From: Candidatus Hydrogenedentota bacterium
GTDB taxonomy: Bacteria > Hydrogenedentota > Hydrogenedentia > Hydrogenedentales > SLHB01
Assembly: GCA_022706165.1 (NCBI GenBank)
Contig: JAKJDA010000192.1
Coordinates: forward strand, 1 to 5,733
Length of the DNA stretch: 5,733 nucleotides
Reading direction: 5' to 3'
Positions 1 to 5,251 of this stretch are shown here, one piece after another (position 1 is the stretch's first letter; each line of letters begins with the position of its first letter). The translations under genes were made by a program, and so were the position numbers. Under the pieces are notes generated by a model. The model worked only from the letters and a program-made list of their open reading frames with translations, was not told the DNA's origin and ran no database searches.

Positions 1-2
1 AT

Positions 3-1157
3 GCGGCGTGGCGCGTGGCGCGATGCGGGCTGGCGCCCGCGAGACCGTCGTCGCTCGTGTTCATCAACACCATGAAATGCAACGCCCGCTGCAAGATGTG
101 CTTGCAATGGCGCGAAGTGCGCGGGCCGGACAGCCAGGGACGCACGGAATTGACCCTGGAGCAGATCGACCGCTTCACGAGCAGCATGGGTCGTTTGTTC
201 ATGGTTCAGTTGAGCGGCGGCGAACCCTTCCTCCGTCCGGACATGGGGGAGACCATGTTGCTCATTGGCCGCAACTGCGCCCCGCTTCTGTTCACCGTTC
301 CGACCAACGGCAGTCACCCGGACCGAATCCTCTCCGCCGTGAGGGCGTTTTGCGCCGCATACCCCAAGACGATGCTGCGCCTCAATCTTTCGGTCGACGC
401 CCCCGCCGAAACCCACGACGCCATCCGCGGCATCGACGGCCTGTACGAGAAATGCCGCGAGACCATTACGCGGCTCAAAGAAATCCAAACTCGCGCCCCG
501 GGCCTTACGGTCAACATTTGCGCCGTCCTGTCGCACTACAATCGCGCAGGCATCCGCCCGGGCATCAAGCGCATTCTCGACGAACTATGCCCGGACCATC
601 TCACGTTGATGCTGGCGCGCGGCGATACGCCGGAAGCCATCGCGCTCGAGGTTCCCATCGAGGAATACGAGGCGGCTGTCGCCGACTTGCGCGCCCATCT
701 TGAAGCGCGCAGCGAGGAAAAACATCCTTTGCGCAACCTGGGGCGCGTTCTCGAGAAAGAGATATCCCGCGTCGTTGCGGAGAGCGCCAAGCAACAAAGA
801 CAGGTGATCCCCTGCGTGGGCGGTTCCAAGCACATTTATGTGGACGATCAAGGGCGCATCCTGCCGTGCGAAGTCCTCGTTTCCATCTTGCGCGACCATC
901 CTTCGAACGAACTCGATTCCGCCGTCATGGCCGATCTTGCCGATTTTGATTACTCCGTGCCCGCCGCGCTCGACAGCATGCACGCCCGTCGCGTCGCGCA
1001 ATTTATTCGAGACGGCAAATGCCATTGCACCTCGGAATGTCTCGCCGCGCCCAGCATCTTGCTCAATCCGCGCCTCTACCCGCGCCTGGCGCTCACGGCG
1101 TTCCGGCAAGCCGTAAGCGACCTCGTCGTTTCGCGACGGCGCCCGCCAGCGCCATAG
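3..1157 (+). CDS. Radical SAM protein with C-terminal auxiliary-cluster (SPASM/twitch-like) cysteines, 5' partial
   Basis: The gene probably encodes a radical S-adenosylmethionine enzyme, which cleaves SAM at a [4Fe-4S] cluster to start radical chemistry; the substrate is unknown. Numbered from the GTG at 15, the CxxxCxxC cluster motif is CNARCKMC (C22, C26, C29), followed by a GGEP motif at 68-71 that contacts SAM in this family. Later come an NLSVDAP strand (124-130) and a C-terminal cysteine set: C267, C285 (in GRILPCE), C336, C338 and C342 (CHCTSEC). This set suggests a SPASM- or twitch-type domain holding an extra Fe-S cluster. The frame is open to the left edge with no stop, and GTG 15 has no clear ribosome binding site. 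The cluster motif would sit unusually close to that start, so the real start probably lies outside the window. The stop is TAG at 1155-1157. No precursor peptide or obvious partner lies next to it; PilZ follows 174 bases downstream. The radical SAM assignment is firm, the reaction is not. Confidence 0.9.
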   Translation, partial: AAWRVARCGLAPARPSSLVFINTMKCNARCKMCLQWREVRGPDSQGRTELTLEQIDRFTSSMGRLFMVQLSGGEPFLRPDMGETMLLIGRNCAPLLFTVPTNGSHPDRILSAVRAFCAAYPKTMLRLNLSVDAPAETHDAIRGIDGLYEKCRETITRLKEIQTRAPGLTVNICAVLSHYNRAGIRPGIKRILDELCPDHLTLMLARGDTPEAIALEVPIEEYEAAVADLRAHLEARSEEKHPLRNLGRVLEKEISRVVAESAKQQRQVIPCVGGSKHIYVDDQGRILPCEVLVSILRDHPSNELDSAVMADLADFDYSVPAALDSMHARRVAQFIRDGKCHCTSECLAAPSILLNPRLYPRLALTAFRQAVSDLVVSRRRPPAP

Positions 1158-1162
1158 CGAAA

Positions 1163-1197
1163 CGTCTTTCAAAAATCCTTTTGGGCACACGAAGACG
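1163..1197 (+). terminator. Weak terminator-like stem-loop after the radical SAM gene
   Basis: CGTCTT(t)C at 1163-1170 can pair with GAAGACG at 1191-1197, giving a 7-pair stem with one bulged T. Its loop itself contains CAAAA/TTTTG arms. The sequence CCGTTTT follows, a short T stretch. The hairpin begins 6 bases after the stop codon, a fitting place for transcript termination. The stem is modest and the T tract short, so this is only a possible terminator. Confidence 0.25.
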
Positions 1198-1212
1198 CCG
1201 TTTTCCGGGTTT

Positions 1213-1259
1213 ACGCCCCCATGCATCCACCCCTTTCGCTGGGTTGGCCTTCGGGGCGT
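1213..1259 (+). other. Nested stem-loop in the radical SAM-PilZ intergenic region
   Basis: ACGCCCC at 1213-1219 is the exact reverse complement of GGGGCGT at 1253-1259. Inside it, CCACCC at 1227-1232 pairs with GGGTTGG at 1241-1247 with one bulged T, so two stacked helices can form. No T run follows on either strand, so it is not a standard Rho-independent terminator. It may be part of the PilZ leader RNA or an mRNA 3' end. The function is unknown. Confidence 0.3.
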
Positions 1260-1316
1260 TGCATTCATGGGCCGCGTTCGCTACCATACGGCGAAGAGAG
1301 GGAAACGTTTCGACAC

Positions 1317-1322
1317 GAGGAG
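1317..1322 (+). promoter_or_regulatory. Ribosome binding site deciding the PilZ start
   Basis: GAGGAG lies 9 bases before the ATG at 1332. This good Shine-Dalgarno match favours 1332 over the upstream in-frame ATG at 1221, whose extra 37 residues do not look like protein domain sequence and would run through the nested hairpin. Confidence 0.7.
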
Positions 1323-1331
1323 TTTGCGCAC

Positions 1332-1691
1332 ATGCGTCATGACGGAAGCGATCGACGCCGCTATCCGCGAAGCAAACGCGCCGTGCATGCCGTGATGGAC
1401 GGCGGCGGTCCCGGCGTGCTGAACCATATCGATAACATCAGCGCCAACGGCGTGTTGTGCCATACGGTCCGGCCCATTCCGCTGATGACCCGCATGAGCA
1501 TCGCCATCGAACTGCCCAAGCCTCTTAACCAACGCATCGAATGCGAAGGCGTCGTGGTGCGCTGCGAACCCCACGAAAAGGGCGACGATCACTTCAAAGT
1601 GGCCATCCTGTACACGCGCATCTCCGACGAGTGTCGGCAGGCGATCCATGAATTCGTCGAATCCGACCTCGCCGACGCGACCGGCGACTAG
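1332..1691 (+). CDS. Stand-alone PilZ-domain protein
   Basis: The product is a 119-residue cytoplasmic protein made of a single PilZ domain, the common cyclic di-GMP receptor fold. The N-terminus is MRHDGSDRRRYPRSKRAV, which carries the arginine cluster expected of the RxxxR ligand-binding motif (RRYPRSKR, about residues 9-16). This is followed by DNISANG (about 35-41), matching the second motif (D/N)xSxxG. Both ligand motifs are thus present, which supports real cyclic di-GMP binding. The rest alternates beta strands (MSIAIELP, RIECEGVVVRCE, HFKVAILYT) and ends in a helix (DECRQAIHEFVESDL), as PilZ domains do. There is no output domain, so it probably acts by binding a partner. NAD kinase begins 37 bases after the stop, suggesting co-transcription. 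The target process (motility, adhesion, polysaccharide) cannot be read from this window. Confidence 0.87.
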   Translation: MRHDGSDRRRYPRSKRAVHAVMDGGGPGVLNHIDNISANGVLCHTVRPIPLMTRMSIAIELPKPLNQRIECEGVVVRCEPHEKGDDHFKVAILYTRISDECRQAIHEFVESDLADATGD

Positions 1692-1712
1692 CCCCGGCGC
1701 GGCCAGCGTCTC

Positions 1713-1720
1713 GGGGGGGG
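1713..1720 (+). repeat. Run of eight G just before the NAD kinase start
   Basis: Eight consecutive G bases lie 8 bases upstream of the ATG at 1729. The run may serve as a G-rich Shine-Dalgarno substitute. Homopolymers of this length can slip in replication, and a length change here would alter the spacing to the start codon. It is also a place where a sequencing error could hide. Confidence 0.6.
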
Positions 1721-1728
1721 CCACATCC

Positions 1729-2460
1729 ATGCGAACCATCCTCTTCGGGGCCGAAGCGGCGGAATTGGCTCCGCTCATCGAACGCACGCCAGAGCTTACG
1801 CTCGTGACGGACGATCCGGAAATCGTCGTATGCTACGGCGGCGACGGAACCTTGCTTTCCGCCGAGGCGAAATGGCCCGGCGTCCCCAAAGTCCCTATCC
1901 GCAACAGCCGGCTGGGAAACCGATGCATACCTCATCCCGCCGACCAGGTGATAGACCGTCTCGTGCAGCGTCATCTCTCTCGCACCGCCTTCATCAAGCT
2001 AGAAGGATTGCTTCGACGCGCCGGCGGGGAATACCGGCCTTTCGCGGTGGCCATGAACGAGTTCAACGTCCATATGGGCCGAATCAATTCCGCGGTCCGT
2101 TTCCTGCTGACATTCGACAACGAGCCCTATCTGGGCGGCCATGAGATCGTGGGCGACGGTTTCGTCGTGTGCACTCCCTTCGGAAGCACGGCGTATTTCA
2201 ATAAGATCACGCGGGGCATTTTTCACACGGGTCTGGGCATCGCATTCAAAAGCACCCCAGACCAAACCGATCATCTCGTCGTCGACGACAGCGCCACCGT
2301 TGCGGTTCGCATCACTCGGGGGCCCGCCGTCCTTGCCTACGACAACGCGGGCGAATACGTCACCCTCGAAGAAGACGACGAGCTCATCATTCGCCGCCAC
2401 GCCCAGCCCGCCATTCTGTTGACCTGGGGAACCGTCCGTCATCCTTCCGACGCATTTTAG
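1729..2460 (+). CDS. nadK: NAD kinase (NAD(+)/NADH kinase family), short divergent form
   Basis: The likely reaction is ATP-dependent phosphorylation of NAD to NADP in the cytoplasm, the only route to NADP. Numbered from the ATG at 1729 (243 residues), the hallmark GGDGT is at 37-41, within VVCYGGDGTLL. The NAD-contacting Asn-Glu pair is in AMNEFNV (N110, E111), and the second signature is GDGFVVCTPFGSTAY, about 142-156. The family usually runs about 250-300 residues, so this is at the short end but holds both domains. Two motifs differ from the common form: PIRNSRLGN replaces the usual GxNxGxLGFL stretch, and YDNAGE (204-209) stands where a DGQ-like motif is expected near the C-terminus. An in-frame ATG at 1648 would add 27 low-complexity residues and overlap PilZ; I prefer 1729 because it starts at the first beta strand (MRTILFGA). 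It is probably co-transcribed with PilZ. Confidence 0.87.
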   Translation: MRTILFGAEAAELAPLIERTPELTLVTDDPEIVVCYGGDGTLLSAEAKWPGVPKVPIRNSRLGNRCIPHPADQVIDRLVQRHLSRTAFIKLEGLLRRAGGEYRPFAVAMNEFNVHMGRINSAVRFLLTFDNEPYLGGHEIVGDGFVVCTPFGSTAYFNKITRGIFHTGLGIAFKSTPDQTDHLVVDDSATVAVRITRGPAVLAYDNAGEYVTLEEDDELIIRRHAQPAILLTWGTVRHPSDAF

Positions 2461-2478
2461 GGCCATTAGCGTCGTATC

Positions 2479-2512
2479 GCGCCCGGGTCCAAGACATTCG
2501 GAGACCGGGCGC
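2479..2512. other. GC-rich stem-loop in the convergent intergenic region, just after NAD kinase
   Basis: GCGCCCGG(G)TC at 2479-2489 pairs with GACCGGGCGC at 2503-2512, a 10-pair stem with one bulged G and a 13-base loop. It starts 18 bases after the NAD kinase stop. No T run follows on the plus strand, so it is not a canonical intrinsic terminator. It may end or protect the nadK mRNA 3' end or aid termination from both sides. Confidence 0.5.
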
Positions 2513-2524
2513 TGCGTGCGCGTC

Positions 2525-2578
2525 AAAAAGCAAAAAACAGGCGGCGCCTATCGGTTATGACAACGGATACGCGCCGCC
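2525..2578 (-). terminator. Rho-independent terminator of the beta-helix gene
   Basis: The stem runs from 2540 to 2578. Arms GGCGGCGC (2540-2547) and GCGCCGCC (2571-2578) pair perfectly, then after a C-C mismatch TATC pairs with GATA, and after a G-G mismatch GTT pairs with AAC around a 5-base loop. Read on the minus strand, two T runs follow: six T (2537-2532) and five T (2529-2525). This is a strong intrinsic terminator 75 bases after the stop of the minus-strand gene. On the plus strand the hairpin lacks a T run, though it could still slow transcription arriving from nadK. Confidence 0.85.
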
Positions 2579-2653
2579 ATGTTCTTGAGAAACAGGGGCG
2601 ACGCCTTTCCCGCCGGTCGCGACGCCGTTTCCTGTCTCGAAGACAATGCAGGT

Positions 2654-5017
2654 TTATGCGGTCCGGATCGCTATGCGGCCCCGGAGGCACAGCAGGCCTG
2701 CGACCGCCAGCAACAACACGCAAGGCCAATGCGAAAGCGGCAGTTCGCCGGGATCGTCTGCCGCGTAGGGATTCAGCCCAAGCCCATTCTCGACCTTGTC
2801 GGAAATGCCATCGCCGTCGCTGTCCAGATCGAGAAAGTTGGGGATGTTGTCGCCGTCCACGTCATCATTTCCTTCCACGGAATCCAAGATCCCATCGCCG
2901 TCCGTGTCGAAACCGAAATTGTCGGTTACGGCGATGTAGAACGCTTCGATGCCGCCGCCCGCATCCACAACCTGCTGATACTCGACGCCGTTCGACATTC
3001 CGTCGCCGTCGAGATCGCCGGAACTCGTGAAAGGCTCGATGGCGCTTTTGGCGATGCGGAAGGGCGAATACGATCCAGTTAGGCCAAGCGAGTTCACCCA
3101 ATGCTCGTTCATTTTTGTGCTGACCAACAAGGCGGCGGCCAATACATTTTCGAAGGGTCTTAGGGTGGACACATAAGAGCTTTCGCGCTTGAACTCGGCG
3201 AGATTGCGCTGAAATGCCTCCAAAATGAGGTCGTGATACTGATCGACCTGCGTGGTCAACACATACGCCACCATCAACAGCTGAAGGCGGTCTGGCAGTG
3301 TGTCGCCCAGGTGACCCGGAGAACCATCGGGTTCACTATCGACGTTGGCGGTCTGAAAATCGAGGCCGTCATGTGCGTAGAGCAAAGCCCCTTCCGTCTC
3401 GAACAGCGCAAAGAAATCCCACGGGCTCGCCCCGGAACCGGGATCGTTGGGATTGGTTCCTATTGTCATTTCCACGGAATCTCCCACGCCGTCGCCGTCG
3501 GAGTCCCAATCGAGGAATGCGGGCAAGCCGTCCCCATCGATGTCGGTTGTGCCTTCCTGCGAATCGGCGATCCCGTCGTTATCGCTGTCCGTGTCGAGGA
3601 AATTGGGCAGCCCGTCGCCGTCGACATCGCCAAGCCCCTCGTAGGCATCCAGCTTGCCGTCGCCGTCCGAGTCGGTGTCGATACGGTTTGGAAGCGCGTC
3701 CCCGTCGGGATCGTCGAGGCCTTCGTATGCGTTTGGCAATCCATCGCCATCGAGATCGCTTGACCCCGGAACGAGTTCATAGGCCCCGAGATCGATGCCG
3801 CCCGTTCGAGTCGTTCCCAGTATGTCCAGCGTTGGCGCATTCGTGGCCGTGCCCTTGTTGATGACGGTTGTGGACGCGTTCGTAAGCCTGCAGTCGCCCC
3901 ATACGTCGTTCCACAGGTGCGGGTCATCGGCCACGTTGCCTTCGCCTTGGACACACGAGTAGGTTATTTGGAAGGCATCGCCCCAAAACGGATCCGCGCC
4001 GTTGTTCCATACGATGCAATTGGTCAAGACGGCGGGGGCGTAGTCAAACGCGGATACAAAGGCCCCTCCCATTTGCGCATGGTTGTTCGCGAATGTGCAA
4101 TTGACAAACGTTCCGAATCCCTGATGTTGGACGGCGCCTGCGTAGACCGCTTGGTTCCGGGCGAACACGCAGTTGGCGAACGTCGCGTGCGTATTGAAGT
4201 CGACCTTCACCGCGCCTCCCGATTCGCCAGCGGTGTTGTCGGTCACGAGGCAATTCTCGAAGGTCGCGACGAGTTCCGGGGCGCCCGACTCCACCTTGAC
4301 GGCGGCGCTTCCTCCCGTGTGGTTGTATGCGAACACGCACCGCTGAACCGTCGGCGCGCCGGCCCGAATCTTGATTCCGCCGCCGCTGCCGCTGCTCAAC
4401 ACCGCATTGTGCACGAACAGACAATCGGATATCCGCGGACTGGATTGCTCGCAGTGAACGCCGGCGCCTCCTCTGGCGTTGTTGCCGGCGAAGGTGCAGC
4501 GGGACACCCGCACATCACCGGTCACCTTGTAGAGGATCATCCCGCCCCCAAACATCGCTCCGGGTGTGTCGTCGCTTGTCGCGGAACCGCCGCGCATCGT
4601 AAAGCCGTCAACGACGACGTTCGACAGCCCCGCGTCAGGATTCGATACGTCCGCGATCGTCACCACATGCCACGCGGGAAACCCGCCGCGCGCCTTGCTG
4701 CCGTCGATGATCGTCTCGTGCACTCTCGGGTTTGCCTGCGAGAGCGCCGTTTCGGAGCCTGCAAAACCGCCATACAGGGATAGCTGGCTTTTCAGCACAA
4801 CCGCCTCGTTGTACTTTCCCTTCGCGACCCATACCTGATCATCGGCTTGCGCGGCGTCTATCGCCGCCTGGATCGAGGCATACGCGGTGGCCCAACTCAA
4901 CCCATCCGGAGTTGGCGCGAGGCTGTTGGCGTCGACGTAAAGCACGCCCGCGAATGCGGGGCCGCAGAAAACGGCGAGAATGGAAACACAGAACCAGCGC
5001 GATAGCAACCTATGCAT
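2654..5017 (-). CDS. Secreted right-handed beta-helix protein with thrombospondin type 3 (calcium-binding) repeats and C-terminal anchor-like tail
   Basis: This 787-residue exported protein is probably held at the cell surface. Residues 1-23 form a signal peptide (basic start, hydrophobic core, AFA|GV cleavage). About 24-160 is an entry region with YVDAN, SIQAAIDAA and LYGGFAG, typical of pectate-lyase-like folds. About 164-340 is a right-handed beta-helix of seven rungs, each with C-x-F/V-x-x-N; the cysteines C174, C199, C227, C256, C283, C307 and C334 are 24-29 residues apart. GGIDLGAYE (407-415 region) closes it, as in 'choice-of-anchor Q' type proteins. TSP3-like DxDGDG repeats, expected to bind calcium, fill 420-527 and 667-755. 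A helical insert (about 530-665) separates them. The tail LPLSHWP, a hydrophobic segment (766-778) and RGRIAIR resemble a PEP-CTERM-like sorting signal, though I cannot name the class. No catalytic residues are evident, so adhesion or a structural role is as likely as polysaccharide cleavage. It has its own promoter and terminator. Confidence 0.88.
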   Translation of the reverse strand: MHRLLSRWFCVSILAVFCGPAFAGVLYVDANSLAPTPDGLSWATAYASIQAAIDAAQADDQVWVAKGKYNEAVVLKSQLSLYGGFAGSETALSQANPRVHETIIDGSKARGGFPAWHVVTIADVSNPDAGLSNVVVDGFTMRGGSATSDDTPGAMFGGGMILYKVTGDVRVSRCTFAGNNARGGAGVHCEQSSPRISDCLFVHNAVLSSGSGGGIKIRAGAPTVQRCVFAYNHTGGSAAVKVESGAPELVATFENCLVTDNTAGESGGAVKVDFNTHATFANCVFARNQAVYAGAVQHQGFGTFVNCTFANNHAQMGGAFVSAFDYAPAVLTNCIVWNNGADPFWGDAFQITYSCVQGEGNVADDPHLWNDVWGDCRLTNASTTVINKGTATNAPTLDILGTTRTGGIDLGAYELVPGSSDLDGDGLPNAYEGLDDPDGDALPNRIDTDSDGDGKLDAYEGLGDVDGDGLPNFLDTDSDNDGIADSQEGTTDIDGDGLPAFLDWDSDGDGVGDSVEMTIGTNPNDPGSGASPWDFFALFETEGALLYAHDGLDFQTANVDSEPDGSPGHLGDTLPDRLQLLMVAYVLTTQVDQYHDLILEAFQRNLAEFKRESSYVSTLRPFENVLAAALLVSTKMNEHWVNSLGLTGSYSPFRIAKSAIEPFTSSGDLDGDGMSNGVEYQQVVDAGGGIEAFYIAVTDNFGFDTDGDGILDSVEGNDDVDGDNIPNFLDLDSDGDGISDKVENGLGLNPYAADDPGELPLSHWPCVLLLAVAGLLCLRGRIAIRTA
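3461..3712 (-). repeat. Three 84-base tandem units encoding TSP3 repeats
   Basis: Residues 436, 464 and 492 of the beta-helix protein each begin a 28-residue unit of the form DxDGDGLPNxxDxDSDxDGxxDxxEG, so the DNA repeats with an 84-base period. The plus strand shows recurring 'tcgccgtcg' words. The units have diverged at the codon level, so they are old duplications kept by protein selection. A related single unit recurs at residues 719-746. Confidence 0.75.
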
Positions 5018-5023
5018 GACGAG

Positions 5024-5030
5024 CCTCCCC
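5024..5030 (-). promoter_or_regulatory. Ribosome binding site of the beta-helix gene
   Basis: On the minus strand GGGGAGG lies 6 bases before the ATG at 5017. This strong Shine-Dalgarno match, together with the signal peptide that begins immediately, fixes the start codon. Confidence 0.8.
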
Positions 5031-5074
5031 TCTTGTTTTTTGCATTGCTGGGTGCTGCCCCTTTCGGCTCCCCG

Positions 5075-5098
5075 TGATATGGAGATATGTCCATATCA
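5075..5098. promoter_or_regulatory. Perfect 9+9 base palindrome in the beta-helix leader
   Basis: TGATATGGA (5075-5083) and TCCATATCA (5090-5098) are exact reverse complements around the 6-base spacer GATATG. The hexamer GATATG appears at 5076 and 5084 and inverted as CATATC at 5092, in 8-base steps. It could be a protein operator just downstream of the transcription start or an RNA hairpin. A run of seven T precedes it on the minus strand. Confidence 0.6.
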
Positions 5099-5114
5099 AA
5101 AAAATAGCTGTCAC

Positions 5115-5131
5115 GGTTATAGAGTATAACC
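5115..5131. promoter_or_regulatory. 17-base palindrome over the -10 box (candidate operator)
   Basis: GGTTATA (5115-5121) and TATAACC (5125-5131) are exact inverted arms around GAG. The -10 hexamer at 5123-5128 lies inside the palindrome, so a dimeric protein bound here would block RNA polymerase. No regulator gene is visible in the window. The operator role is inferred from position and symmetry only. Confidence 0.5.
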
Positions 5132-5151
5132 AGAAAAGGAACAGTCGTCAA
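5123..5151 (-). promoter_or_regulatory. Sigma-70-type promoter of the beta-helix gene
   Basis: On the minus strand TTGACG (5151-5146) matches the -35 consensus at five of six bases. TATACT (5128-5123) matches the -10 consensus at five of six. The spacer is exactly 17 bases. This is an AT-rich island in GC-rich DNA, placed between a terminator-like hairpin and the gene, with transcription expected to start near 5116. Confidence 0.75.
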
Positions 5152-5163
5152 CGAAATTTCTGC

Positions 5164-5186
5164 GGCCCCGTTGATCTTTCGGGGCC
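5164..5186 (-). terminator. Terminator-like hairpin after the HDOD gene
   Basis: GGCCCCG (5164-5170) and CGGGGCC (5180-5186) form a perfect 7-pair stem with a 9-base loop, 65 bases after the HDOD stop on the minus strand. The following minus-strand sequence GCAGAAATTTCGTT has only a weak T tract, so termination may be partial. It lies just upstream of the beta-helix promoter and would insulate it. Confidence 0.5.
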
Positions 5187-5251
5187 ATCGAGTCGACGTT
5201 TCAACGCTTGTGTTTGAGGAAGGCGGCCAACGCAGGGAGATTCGACGGGCG

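Larger units (their letters stand above)
5018..5116 (-). other. Structured 5' leader of the beta-helix mRNA
   Basis: If transcription starts about 7 bases after the -10 box, the leader is about 98 bases long. Two alternative pairings share bases near its 5' end: CCGTGA (5116-5111) with TCACGG (5077-5072), and the palindrome at 5075-5098. Further down, GAGCC in the middle of the leader can pair with GGCTC directly before the start codon, covering the last G bases of the Shine-Dalgarno site. This could give translation control, but I do not recognise a known riboswitch class and cannot fold the RNA here. Confidence 0.35.

Noticed and set aside
8..703. Plus-strand frame of 231 codons overlapping the radical SAM gene
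   Set aside because: Its Arg/Pro/His-rich composition is typical of an out-of-frame reading of GC-rich DNA.
585..1268. Minus-strand open frame of 227 codons opposite the radical SAM gene
   Set aside because: No domain is recognisable, and it lies antisense to a gene with clear catalytic motifs.
1259..1287. Possible promoter for PilZ: TTGCAT, 17 bases, TACCAT
   Set aside because: It matches the -35 consensus at only three bases and the -10 at four. Spacing is right but the match is too weak to list.
1221..1331. Longer N-terminus for the PilZ protein from the ATG at 1221
   Set aside because: It has no ribosome binding site and the extra residues are unlike a domain. The ATG at 1332 has GAGGAG 9 bases upstream.
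2580..2653. Imperfect inverted repeat GAGAAACAGG / CCTGTCTC near the beta-helix stop
   Set aside because: Bulges are needed and no T tract follows. The strong terminator lies just downstream.
3461..3760. Recurring 'cgccgtcg' words that could look like a CRISPR or satellite array
   Set aside because: They are codon-level echoes of DGDG in the protein, with an 84-base period and no unique spacers.
3233..3763. Plus-strand open frame of 176 codons opposite the TSP3 repeats
   Set aside because: It is low complexity, rich in VAV/IEV patterns, and is the reverse reading of DxDGDG codons; the minus-strand protein has signal peptide, domains, promoter and terminator.
3917..4783. Plus-strand open frame of 288 codons opposite the beta-helix
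   Set aside because: Long antisense frames are expected in GC-rich coding DNA. It has no recognisable domain and the opposite strand is clearly coding.
5018..5116. A preQ1-like riboswitch suggested by an A-rich stretch (GCAAAAAACAAG) before the ribosome binding site
   Set aside because: The required stem-loop and pseudoknot partner could not be found, and a secreted beta-helix gene is not an expected target.
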